From contig JABANP010000014.1 of the NCBI GenBank assembly GCA_013115135.1, positions 124,001 through 188,000 of the forward strand: a stretch of 64,000 bases of DNA, read 5' to 3'. The notes under the pieces were generated by a model. It was not told the origin of the DNA and did not search any database. It saw only the letters and a program-made list of their open reading frames with translations. Made by a program: the position numbers and the translations under genes. The first letter of the stretch is position 1. Every line of letters begins with the position of its first letter. Of the stretch, positions 36,868 to 47,500 are shown one piece after another. This DNA is from Perkinsus olseni (taxonomy: Eukaryota > Perkinsozoa > Perkinsida > Perkinsidae).

Positions 36868-38138
36868 TGGAGGCATATCATTGAAGCGGGATCTGAGGTC
36901 AATCATAACCAAGTCAACGTTTATTTGATTTCTCTAGAAAATCGCATTTATGTAGTCCCTTCGAATCACGTCCGGGGCTGAAATGTCGCCGAGGTATCAG
37001 CAGGGAGCTTTTTTGTCGTCTTCTCTGATAGTGATATGCCCGTCGCACTATCTACATGCGCTTATCCGGTGCGGTGGTGGAAATCGGGTTCCGAGGACGC
37101 CTCTGAATTTACAAGGGGCCCAGGCTGGACTCTCGGGGCAGATCTCTTATGTCAGGGCGGTCGTGTTCAAGTGGAATATGACTGTTGCTTCGGGCGCTGG
37201 ATTCTTCTGATATCAGTCAGTCAACGGTAACTTGATTTTGTTAGAAAGTCTTGGTTTATGGTGATCTATTCAAAACGTCTCCAATCTACTTATTCGCACC
37301 ATCATCTATTGCAACAACAGTATTGTCAATCATCAGTCAGTATCCTTCTCTCCAGTTTCCGCTTATCGGCCACCTGGGCAGATAGCAGGTTTCGTTATGT
37401 CCTCATAGGCCTGTGTTCATCAGCAGTGGGGCTCTGAAGGGAAACGAGAAGAGGGACGAGAGTTCCTTTGTTCCGCCTCGAATTCATAGCTGCGCCCCGA
37501 CGAAGAACGTATCTTCGTGTAGGTGCGATGAGAGTCCTGGCGAAGGGCGGAAGAAGTTTCTGAACCAACACAAGCACTGCGACTTGAGAGCCTCGGATGC
37601 GGAGCCAGGGGTGATCAGTGCTTCTGGGAGGATCGAAAATCAAACTGAATCAACGCTGTCGTGAACCTCATCGTGTGTTGAAGACGCGAACCATTTGCTG
37701 AGATGGCGAGAGAGCCTTCACGACTATGGTAGTTTGTCCCCATCAGAAGACACGTGCGAGTCCTCATGAGAGCGACCGTTGTGCCCCTAGGTACATCCTT
37801 CTCGGAGACATCGGAGGCCGGCGGTTCACCTCCCTCGGATATGGCCGTGAAGGACCTGTTGAGACGTTTGACGGTAATGGGTGGCATCTTGAGTGTGGCT
37901 CTAATTACAGTACGCGAGTTTTCATCATTCGAGCATACGAACTCTAAGGCTTGTGCGCAACTGAAACCCCGTGCGCATCGCTTATCTCGGTAGGCCAATT
38001 GGATAATCGTCGGATTCCACTGGGCGGAGTTAGAATGAACCAGATCTAAAGTTTCTAGAATGCGCCTCGTATCTCGCCGCAGACGGTTGCCACTATTATA
38101 TTGATTACTGATAGAAGCTCGCATGACTAACCAGACTC

Positions 38139-38183
38139 TGTGCGGCCCTGCGAGGCACGAGACACGGTCACACATCCGCACAA
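38139..38183. promoter_or_regulatory. Inverted-repeat element upstream of secreted copy 2
   Basis: TGTGCGG ... CCGCACAAGATGGG; the right arm ends 286 bp before the ATG at 38469. Confidence 0.6.
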
Positions 38184-38468
38184 GATGGGCCGCTAGATAT
38201 ACTGTAGAGATCTGGCCCTGATCGAGGACCACGAGTCTTCTCTGCTCCAACCTTAGAAGTTTTCTCGTCCGTTCAAGGGCGAGGAGTGCTCGCAGTAGTG
38301 GTGAGCACTACGGGGTTTCTGAGGGTTGCCATAATGATGAATCTTATTCCCTGATTGCTGTGCGTGGCGAGGTTTTAGCTATCAAGAGCCGTCTAGGCCC
38401 CATTCGCGTCAGAATCACTCATTCTTCTGTTCGATCCCCTTTTTCTACATAGTGTATATCAATACCAA

Positions 38469-39269
38469 ATGTATGCCATCCAGCTCACATTGGTTCAAAT
38501 CCTCATGGCGTCTATCGATGCTTACAGAGGCTTTGGTGTGGTTGCTGGTAACGAGCAGATATCCGACCCGCCGTTCATCCTCAAAACGCTTTACATGGAC
38601 CCGAAGGATTGCATCAACGCATCATTCGATGTACCCATGCCTACAGTCAACTGCTATTTCGTTCGGGCGAATTCGACACTGGTCAACCCGGGATTGCTCT
38701 GGCAGTCCCCGACAGGTCCGGCCTCGAGACCGTGGCCGGCTAATCTCGAACTGTTCGTCATTCAGTCACTAAGAACCGGTTACGTTATAGATGTCGGAGC
38801 TTTCGGACAAGGCCAAACTCCCCTGAAAATCAATCTTACTCACAGTCCCCTGGAATTCAAGATCCTCCCTGGTCTCACGATTGAGGTACTTTACGAGGTG
38901 CCGGTGTTCTGGAAGCTTGGAGGAGGCCGCAAAGTAAATTACGGCTTCCAGCTCGAGTTCCCAGTATATTTGAACGCTACGGTCACCGTGCCTCATTTCG
39001 GCGCAGTCGTCCTTCCTCGTAATGTTGGGAATGCTACGGCTTTTACGAGCCCTAGGACTCGTCTATCACACCACCTACTATCTAAGGTCGTTACACAGGG
39101 GTCCAATGGTAACTTGACTGCTGCAGTAAGGATATTCGCAGGATTCTTCTCAGTATCTCTTTACCATTGGAATTTCTACTCTGACGTGTCATTCGAGATC
39201 TCTGGCTCGAAGGAGGGCTTCACCTTCACGTACAAGAATAGGCTTCCCTTGTTCATTAAGAGTCTGTGA
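38469..39269 (+). CDS. Secreted family protein, copy 2 (266 aa)
   Basis: Intronless; signal peptide MYAIQLTLVQILMASIDAYR; the two conserved cysteines in PKDCINAS and VNCYFVRANS; NPGLLWQSP, VIDVGAFGQGQTPLKIN, YEVPVFWKLGGG, LNATVTVPHFG, YHWNFYSDVSFEI and tail LPLFIKSL. N-glycosylation sequons include INAS, ANST, INLT, LNAT and GNAT. Eleven residues longer than copies 1 and 4, mostly from THSPLEFKI in the middle. Codons 25-91 are almost the same as copy 3, while the C-terminal half is distinct. Confidence 0.8.
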   Translation: MYAIQLTLVQILMASIDAYRGFGVVAGNEQISDPPFILKTLYMDPKDCINASFDVPMPTVNCYFVRANSTLVNPGLLWQSPTGPASRPWPANLELFVIQSLRTGYVIDVGAFGQGQTPLKINLTHSPLEFKILPGLTIEVLYEVPVFWKLGGGRKVNYGFQLEFPVYLNATVTVPHFGAVVLPRNVGNATAFTSPRTRLSHHLLSKVVTQGSNGNLTAAVRIFAGFFSVSLYHWNFYSDVSFEISGSKEGFTFTYKNRLPLFIKSL

Positions 39270-39936
39270 TGTCAACGTGATATTGTTGGAGCGGGGCCCG
39301 ATGCCAGCCTTCACAAGGTCGGAACCTCGAATCTTCATCAGTCATTGGCAATTTGATTTTTTCGTAAGGTCCTAACGATGGTAATTTCTTCCCATCACGT
39401 CTACGACCCCAAAGATTTATAAACGACGCTATAATCTCACACTATCATCTATCACACCATTGGCAATAATCTCAGTCTGTATCCTCTACCTCGGTGTCCG
39501 CTTATCGACCGCCCGGGTAGAGAATGGATTTCGCTACATTCTTGAGGGTATGTGTTCATTAGCAGCGAGGTTAGTCCAATTATAGTTCCGCATCGCACCC
39601 ATGGGCCATGGCTGTAACTCAGTTCAAAGAACCAATCAGGAGTAGGTTCGCACGGTAGGCGGATGTGATTAGGATGATTCGAATCGAATCGCATCACGCG
39701 AGTTGGCATCGTCGAAGCATGCGGTTCCCAGGGTTTGTGCGCAACTAAAGCCCCGCACCCGTCGCTTTCCTAGACGGACCATTCGACCCATCGTCGGACT
39801 TCACTGGGCTGAGTTGGAGAGACCACAGAATGCTCGACGTACCTCGCTGCATACAAATGCACCTCTTTGGCACAGCTTGGCGCAGCCGTTGGTTACTGGA
39901 GGCTCCTCTGCTAAGACCTCGTATGACTAACCACAC

Positions 39937-39984
39937 TTTGTGCGGTCCTGTGTCACACGAGCCGTGGCCTCACTGTCCGCACAA
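39937..39984. promoter_or_regulatory. Inverted-repeat element upstream of secreted copy 3
   Basis: TTGTGCGG ... CCGCACAAGATGGG; the right arm ends 292 bp before the ATG at 40276. Confidence 0.6.
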
Positions 39985-40275
39985 GATGGGCCACTGAGTA
40001 TACTGTGGAGATTTGTCCCTGGTCGATGACGATGAGTTATCTCTTCTCTATTATGAGGAGTTCTCTCGTCCTCTCGAATACCATGCAGTGCGCGCAATAT
40101 TGGTTAACACTATGGGGCTCTCCAGGGCTGTCACCAGTGATGAGTCTTGTGCGCTGATTGCTGAGCGCGGCAATTCTTGTAGCTATCAAGACCTGTCTAC
40201 GGAGGCTCATTGACGACGGGATCATCCGCTCGTCTTTTCGATCCCCTTTTCTAGATCAGTGCGTATCAATACCAA

Positions 40276-41076
40276 ATGTTTGCCACCAAGCTCACATTGG
40301 TTCAAATCCTCGTGGTATCTATCGATGCTTACAGAGACTCCGGTATGGTTGCTGGTAACGAGCAGATATCCGACCCGCCGTTTATCCTCAAAACAGTTTA
40401 CATGGACCCCCCGGACTGCATCAACGCATCATTCGATGTACCCATGCCTACAGTCAACTGTTATTTCGTTCGGGCGAATTCGACACTGGTCAACCCGGGG
40501 CTGCTCTGGCAGTCCCCGACAGGTCCGGCCTCGAGGCCGTGGCCGGCTAACTTCGAACTGTTCGTGATATCTTCGGCAAGAACTCGTCACGTTATTGATG
40601 TCGGAGCTTTCGGACAAGGTGAAACCCCACTGAGAATCAATCTCACTCACAGTCCCCTGCAGTTCAAGATCATCCCTGGCATCACCATTGAGTTACTTTA
40701 CGAGGTTCCGTGGTTCTGGAAGTTAGGAGGAGGCAAGTATGTAAACTATGGCTTCCAGCTCGACTTCCCAGTGAAGTTGAATGCTACGGTCACCGTGCCC
40801 GGTTTCGGTACCGTTATCCTTCCTCGTAATGCTGGCAATGCTGCCGCGTACACAAGCCCTAGGCCTGGTTACAAGCATCATCTAGTATCCACAGTCGCAA
40901 CGAATGGGTCTGCTGGTAGCGTGTCGGCTGAAGTTCGGATATTCGTGGGAGTAGTGTCGGTATCTATCTACCATTGGCATTTCTATTCCGAAATGTCATT
41001 CGTGATCAACGGCTCGAGGGAGGGGTTCTCTTTCACCTACGCGAATAAGCTGCCTCTCTTCGATAAGAGGCTGTGA
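40276..41076 (+). CDS. Secreted family protein, copy 3 (266 aa)
   Basis: Intronless, signal peptide MFATKLTLVQILVVSIDAYR. N-terminal half nearly copy 2 (CINASFDVPMPTVNCYFVR kept exactly), C-terminal half nearly copy 6: the last 66 residues, beginning HHLVSTVAT, differ from copy 6 at only three positions. The tail is LPLFDKRL. The mosaic points to recombination or gene conversion between paralogs about 19 kb apart. Confidence 0.8.
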   Translation: MFATKLTLVQILVVSIDAYRDSGMVAGNEQISDPPFILKTVYMDPPDCINASFDVPMPTVNCYFVRANSTLVNPGLLWQSPTGPASRPWPANFELFVISSARTRHVIDVGAFGQGETPLRINLTHSPLQFKIIPGITIELLYEVPWFWKLGGGKYVNYGFQLDFPVKLNATVTVPGFGTVILPRNAGNAAAYTSPRPGYKHHLVSTVATNGSAGSVSAEVRIFVGVVSVSIYHWHFYSEMSFVINGSREGFSFTYANKLPLFDKRL

Positions 41077-41389
41077 TGTCAACATGGAATTGTTGAAGCG
41101 GGATCTGATGCTAACCCCCGCGAGTCCGTAGCTTCGAATCTCCGTCAGTTAATCGTAATTTGATTACATAGTGGTCCTATCTACGGTAGTCTTTTTCCTT
41201 CATGTCTATGACGCCGAAGATTTATGAACGACGCCTTAATCTCACACCATCATCCATCACACCATTGGATTCCATCAGTGAGTATCCTCTACCTCAATGC
41301 CCGACTATCGGTCAAACGGGTAGACAACGAATTTCGCTAGATCCTTGAGGATATGTGTTCATCAACAGAGGTTGGGAAATACTAAACCG

Positions 41390-42249
41390 GGCAATTCTCG
41401 TTCCGGATTAGCTGCATGCATAGATTCATGCATAGCTGCTAGCCACTTCAAGCAGCCAATCACGGTGAGTACCCAAGGGGTGGCTCTCTCTCCATCCTCA
41501 TCTTGAATGTCCACTGCCTACCCACCAACTACGTGCTTATCGTTGAGCCGTGTGGCCGACGCGCACCACCGAACAGATAGCAACTCCAGCTTGAAGCGGG
41601 TGTCCCTGTTCTCGTGGCGTTAAATTTCGTAGCTTGTACCTCGTCTCTTGATGCAAGGCAAATCTATCTGACAGCCAGTTCCCTCAATTCCTATGCTCAG
41701 GCAGTAGAATAGTTATGTTCGCGGTCTCGGAGCATCGAGGTTTCGGTGGGATCCGGAGGCCGACCGCATCGTCGGGGCCACTTGAGTTTTTTGGGCTTTT
41801 GATTCTTGAGTGGACGAGATGTCTCTCGGAACGCCAACGAGTCCGTTAGAGAATAGAATTGCCATTGAAGGCCGAATGGGCGAAGACACGTATGCAGCGC
41901 AAAGTAGACAATTGAGGCTTTTCTCGCGGCGCGATCGTTATCGAGCGTTGGATACCTCTATTGCAACACCATTTGCTCCTGTGGGGCTCTTCCGAGGCTC
42001 CCTACTAGGGAATCCCTGGGTGATTGCGTGAGTGAGTGTTCTTCGAAGGTCGCAGCGGGTTTTCGAGTGGCACTCCGCCATTCGAGCAAACTTTATGATT
42101 TGGATGGACGTGGCTTCGAGTAGCTTAATTCAGATGTGACGAATCTGCAAACTATCGAATGCTTCCCGTATTGCGCCGGCGAAGAGCGAAAACGAGCGCG
42201 CTGTGATTATCCAAGCTCCTGCTGCTCAGACCAATAGCCCTCTCGTGTC
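41390..42249. other. Unique insert between copies 3 and 4
   Basis: Lacks the repeat homology of the neighbouring intergenic units. It contains a direct repeat CATGCATAG (about 41413-41435) and a 73-codon ORF (41810-42031) with no recognisable features. Confidence 0.4.
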
Positions 42250-42310
42250 TTGTGCGGCATCATGTGAGATGTAGGTATGCCGGAGACACGGTATGGTCAG
42301 CAACACAAGA
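42250..42310. promoter_or_regulatory. Degenerate inverted-repeat element upstream of secreted copy 4
   Basis: Left arm TTGTGCGG intact, right arm decayed to AACACAAGAC; it ends 293 bp before the ATG at 42603. Confidence 0.5.
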
Positions 42311-42602
42311 CAGTTTGTTATGTAAATCGTGTAGGTTTGGCCCTGCAAAAGTCTGCAATGCGTCTGGCTTTGTTCAATGAGTATCGGTCAGTGCCTCCAT
42401 TCTGGGAGGCCCCCTCATGATATCTAACGCGTGTGATAGTCGTGGTGGTGCCTCCGATGGCTCTTCGTGGTGTAGTCTTCATTTTGTGAGCTGGTTGCTG
42501 TGCCGCTCATTGCTTTAGCTATTAGTTCCCAACCGAGGCCGCTCACATCAAAATCAAGGACTATTCCGTCGCACGACCTGAATCAGTCTTTATCACTACC
42601 AA

Positions 42603-43370
42603 ATGCTCGCTACCCATCTCTTCTTGGTTCAGACCCTTATGGTATGTATCATTGCCGACAGAGGCGATGATGCAGTTGTTGGTGGAGGGCTCGGGCAGCC
42701 GCCGTTCATTCTGCCTACACTTGCTATGGACCCGCCCGATTGCATCAACAGATCGCTCGGCTACCCTCTGCCCTCAGACAACTGCTATTTCGTTCGGGTG
42801 AATGGGACTCTGGTTAACCCAGGGTTGCTCATTCAATCGCCCTTATATCCGAACACCAGGCCGTGGCCGGCCAATTTCGAGCTGTTTGTCGTATTGACGA
42901 CGACATCGCGTAATCCTGTAGACATCGGCGCCTTTGGACAGGGACAAACACCTCTCGAATTCGACCTCATCAGTGGTATCAAGGTTGAGGTGCTCTACTA
43001 TGTCCCCGGCTTCTATGCTTTGCGATATGGTAAAAAAGTGGAAGGTGGGTTTGAGATGGAGTTCCAAGCTTCCTTGAACGCTACGGTCACCGTGCCTTAC
43101 ATGGGAACGGTGGCTACTACTCGAGCGACTCAAAATGTTCTGGCTTTTGTGAGTTCTGCGGGTCAGTCGCACCATCTAGTCTCCAACGTCCTTACGGAGG
43201 GCACCGCTGGTGGCTTATCTGCCAAGGTGAACCTTTTCGTGGAGATCGCTTCCGTAACTCTCATCCATTGGCATTTCACCTCTCGCATCAGTATACAAAT
43301 ATCCGGTTCGAAGGACGGTCTCTCCATTAACTATAAGAATACGCTACCCCTTTTTGATAAGAGTTTGTGA
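42603..43370 (+). CDS. Secreted family protein, copy 4 (255 aa)
   Basis: Intronless; same length as copy 1. The first 100 residues match copy 1 except at positions 19 (Asp for Asn) and 92 (Phe for Leu), after which the two diverge strongly (for example YVPGFYALRYGKK against YVPLFWRLRNGTK). Two conserved Cys, signal peptide and tail LPLFDKSL are present. Confidence 0.8.
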   Translation: MLATHLFLVQTLMVCIIADRGDDAVVGGGLGQPPFILPTLAMDPPDCINRSLGYPLPSDNCYFVRVNGTLVNPGLLIQSPLYPNTRPWPANFELFVVLTTTSRNPVDIGAFGQGQTPLEFDLISGIKVEVLYYVPGFYALRYGKKVEGGFEMEFQASLNATVTVPYMGTVATTRATQNVLAFVSSAGQSHHLVSNVLTEGTAGGLSAKVNLFVEIASVTLIHWHFTSRISIQISGSKDGLSINYKNTLPLFDKSL

Positions 43371-43599
43371 TTTCGACGTGGTGTTGTAGGCGTGGGATGC
43401 CAACCTACGGAAGTTGGAAGCTTCAAATGTCAGTTAGTCAACGGTAATCTGATTTTGTTAACTTCTTGAATCGCCACAGTCGGGTCCGAGATGGAAATGT
43501 GGCCGCGATATTACCTTACGATTTTGTGTAAGGATTCTTGTACACTATGATGATAATAGTATAGTCAGTCTGTGGTCAATAAATTTTCGTCTGTATACA

Positions 43600-44541
43600 C
43601 GGACCCGATGTGCCGGTAGATTTCAGTTTACGACGACATTTCCTTTATTCACAAGAAGAGCAGGCTGCTCGTTCGAGGGGATGGTCCCCGAGTTCGAAAC
43701 GTTCACGTTCGAGTCGGATCTCGTTCTCGCCTGCGGACAGCCGCTACTTCAAATTCTGGTCAGTCAAAGGTGATTTGATTTCGCTTAGATGTCATTTTGA
43801 TCGTCCCTCCTAATCATACAAGATGGTTCTGACCGATTTCCAAAGGGCATCGAAATCCATCTATTATAACACCAGTCTTGCCAGTAGTCTAACGATATCC
43901 TCTCCCTCTGCCCCCTGTCGGCATTGGCTTATAACAGGTTCCAGTAATCTCTTCAGTTCTGTGTTTGTGAACAGTCAGCTCCTCAGTAGCGCCAAGGAGC
44001 GGAACAAGCTACTGATTCGCAACCCTGGCTGTGAACTCAGCAGTGCTAAGCATGGTATAGGGGCACTGTACTCTAGAGTCCTCTGAAGAGTTGCAAAGAA
44101 TTCTTCGTGGCTCTGAAGAAATGATGCGGAGCATCATACTTGAGTGGTTCATAGTTGGTCACATTGAATGTACATAGTACATCATACCCATTGTTGACGG
44201 AAAATAGAGAATCTTCTCGGTATGGCGTATCACCCTTCAACCACTCACCTGAGACATAGCTGAGGGGAGGCACCGTCAAAATTGCGAAGGTTGCAGGGAG
44301 GTTTGGAGCACTTCGAATGTTCGGTGTTTCGATCCTCTTGTTCCACTTCTGTGATAGGTGCCGATGTTGTCGTTGTGACGACAACTTCATAGATAGTGAG
44401 TCAGCAAATTCTCATTCTCGTGGGCTCGTTTGCGATATGGGCAAAACCAAGGTTTCGCTGGATTCTTGAGGGGTTGTGTTCATCAGCTCCTCGAGTGCTG
44501 TTTAGAGCTAGGTAGGCCGATTTCAGTTTTGTATCTCATCC
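43600..44541. other. Decayed repeat-unit remnants
   Basis: Contains traces of the array's 3' flank (GTCAAAGGTGATTTGATTT near 43765, a CTTGAGGGGTTGTGTTCATC block near 44465) but no family ORF. A separate minus ORF lies at 44073-44390. Confidence 0.45.
44073..44390 (-). CDS. Candidate small ORF, unrecognised
   Basis: 105 codons, minus strand, protein-like composition (LTVPPLSYVSGEWLKGDTPY, YEPLKYDAPHHFFRATKN). No family, signal peptide or splice support; could be a fragment of a decayed gene. Confidence 0.25.
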   Translation of the reverse strand: MKLSSQRQHRHLSQKWNKRIETPNIRSAPNLPATFAILTVPPLSYVSGEWLKGDTPYREDSLFSVNNGYDVLCTFNVTNYEPLKYDAPHHFFRATKNSLQLFRGL

Positions 44542-47500
44542 ATGGCGGCGAATACGGCCGTGAGGCCAATGAGTGTTGAGTCCTTCGTGGAGTTGCAGAG
44601 AAATCTGTTGACTCTTGAGAGGGTTGAAGAGGTTTCCCAAACCACAGAAGTACTCAGAAGTTACTCCAATGCTGAGCTGCAGGTGATCCTACCCATCGCC
44701 GATTCATCGGTCTCCATCCCGCGTCTTCTCGGCCATCGATCAGCCTGATTGGACCAGCAGACCGCCGCATCACCACTGCTATCTGCGTGCTTCGCTTGTT
44801 GCCGCTTGCCACCGTAGCTTCGCGATTTTTGCCGTGGTGCAATTCTCTCCCATGCTTCCCTCAGGATCGTGGCGTGGTTATCCTGAAGCTCATCCTCGAT
44901 TCCGTTTCAACCGGACCTTACGGACGTGAGCCCAGTCTGCCTTCGTGATCCATGTATGAGAATTTGCTTTCAACAATCTTAGGGGCCCTTCTGACCTTCG
45001 TGAAGCCCTATGGCCGCAGCGATCAGCAAACACCTTTGCCACCAAACAGGTAGGTTGCAGTCTCAATTCGCAGAGATTTCCTCCTCTGGTATTACACTCA
45101 TTATCGCGAGTTCCGGAACATCACTGAGGCTCGCGTCAGAAATACTCAATGCACTTCTCTCCCGTTCTTAGATTCTCATCGGGTGACATAGTGGGCGCCT
45201 TTAGCGTTTCGGCTCATCAGGGATTCGCCGGAGATCCGGAAGTTAGCGGCGTGGTAATAGGCGTTCACTGTCCCAGACTCGTGAGCCCTAAGTCATCTAA
45301 ACTCTCCCGCGGTCGCGCAGTTAACACTGCTTCTAGCGTTGATCATGGGAGCGAGAGACATGCCCTTCGTTGTGGTCCCCGCGGCCTATTAAACGGCTTA
45401 CCGTATGAATTGATGATAGTAATATGTATATAGATGATATCTATGGTAGTCATTATATGATGATACAATGATGATGGCATACGCATAAATGGTATACCAA
45501 GCTTGGAAAACAGATTATACTATATACATGTCAGTCACGGTCTGTCGAAGCAGACAGACTCCATCGTATGAATGTGAGTTATCGTGTGGCCGTCATGCTA
45601 AGCTTGACTGCCATTTCTTCAAGCCAGATTTTACCCTGTTTCCAAATCGGGTACGTGCTTGGCATAGTGGCCACACCGCCCACAATTGAACATTGCAATG
45701 GTTCCCTTTCTTTCAATCCGAATTCCGTTTCTTTTACGTCTCCCATCAACTCCCGATGGCGTGGAAATGATTCTCGCTAGGTTTGGAAGCCCTGAATGTG
45801 AGCTTTCGAGGTATTCGTGATTCACTTGAAGAGTTTTCACGCTATTTTCTTGACCTTCCACGTTTCGCGTCCTAAAATCCATCTTCAAATATTCATTTTC
45901 AAGGGGCACATTTTGTGGCACTCCCTGCAGGTTCACTCTGTTGGGCAGTGCTCGGTTGTTGTGGTAGCTGATGATCCGGAACTGGAAGCCGACCGCCTAC
46001 GAGTTGGAGGTGGCGCTCCAACGTACTCTCTCGCCCTTATGGGTAGTAGGGGATGGGACGGCGATTGCGAATCAGTGTCATGTGATAGTCTGAATCGCGA
46101 ACAAGTGTACGGCGCTCACTCATGCGAGTGGATCAGGCAGACTATAACTCAACGAATGGCTGAGCACTTCAGGTAGCGATGTAACCTACAGACGACTCAC
46201 CAGTGTGCTGGATAAGCTGGAAAAGACGGTAGTATGTGCGCTCACAACTGCCACACTAGAGCCTGTGTTGGAGTCTGTACCCGCGGCGAGTCTCCCAGTC
46301 TCGCGTTTCACGTGAGAATTCAAAGGCGTTTTGGTTTGTGCGGAGTGCCCCTGATAGAGATAGCATGCAGCGACTTGAATCCTTCCTTTCAGACTAGCAA
46401 TCCTATTGTGTCATGCTGTTTTGGAGAGACTCCGATACCTTCATTACACCCGAGAGTCCAAGAAGATCTTCCCCTGGCCTTCGGTGACAGTCTGAACGAG
46501 GTGCAGCGTCGAGCGGTCAGGATATGCCTTGATGCATCGCCATTAGCATTGGTCCATGGACCTCCCGGAACCGGCAAGACAACTGTCCTTGTATCCTATA
46601 TACTCGAGGCGATCCAGGTAGCGCGTTCGGCACTCGGTCACCGCCACACGTCATTTGCGGGCTCTGATCGAGGTTTTTAGCTGAATTCACGGACTGATGG
46701 TTTTCGGTGAACTGACGTTCCTCAGGCACATCAAAGGCTGCTCGTTTGCGCCCCCTTCGAATGTGGCTGTGGATAATCTGTTGGAGCGTGTCACATCGGT
46801 TGGTGGCGTCTCTAATGTGGTTCGCATAGGACATCCAGCGAGGGTTGGCGAAGGTCTAGAGAGGTGCGTTCATTTCATACCACCCCCACGGCGGTGCTCT
46901 CGGCTGATTCAAATTGGCACTAAGCGCCAAAGACGTCGACTCAGTCATGCAACTCATATATCACCCTTGCGCGCGCCTTTCGACGTCGAGGTCACGGTTG
47001 GTGCTTGGTGAGTGTACGATAAATCGGGAGTTCTGAGACATCAGGAGAACTGACGAGTTCAGCTCTATGCGGAATTTGCTTTCGCACGAATCATCTGTGA
47101 CACGGTCAGCAGAAGCGCCTGGAACAAATGTACCGGCTCCGCGATGGTGGTGAATCCCCGGGCCTTGTACCTGACCCTGGCACAGAAAATATGCACCGCT
47201 CTATGCCCGACTAACGTGGAATTCGCTCGAGATTCATTCTCGATCGAGTTTGGCTTGTTGTTAGCTCGCCATGCGTACAACCAAATCTACATGACAGAGC
47301 GATCTCCTATGCCAGGGTTTCGCAGATACACGCTGGATGCGAAGCTTGCGCAGAATGAACAGCAGCAATTGGTGGGTGATATACGCAAGGAAATCGACTC
47401 CTGTCTGAAGAAGGGTCGGAAGGCTAAAGACAGGACTTCGAGGCGAGCGATGCAAGGAGAAGTGCGAGAGCTGAGAAAAGAGCTCCGGTACTATCAGGGC

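Larger units (their letters stand above)
35758..43600 (+). repeat. Tandem segmental duplication array, copies 1-4 of the secreted family
   Basis: Four units of roughly 1.5-2.4 kb, each with an upstream inverted-repeat element, an ORF and a similar 3' flank (a stop codon followed by a diverged GTCAACATGG-like tract, then TTTGATTTTGTT-like and CTTGAGG-TATGTGTTCAT-like blocks). Start-to-start spacing of copies 2 and 3 is 1,807 bp. The intergenic parts are homologous but more diverged than the ORFs. The 41390-42240 part between copies 3 and 4 is largely unique. Confidence 0.75.

Noticed and set aside
37615..38250. 211-codon minus-strand ORF between secreted copies 1 and 2
   Set aside because: It is antisense to the conserved upstream region of the array, and the homologous stretch before copy 3 does not keep the frame open.
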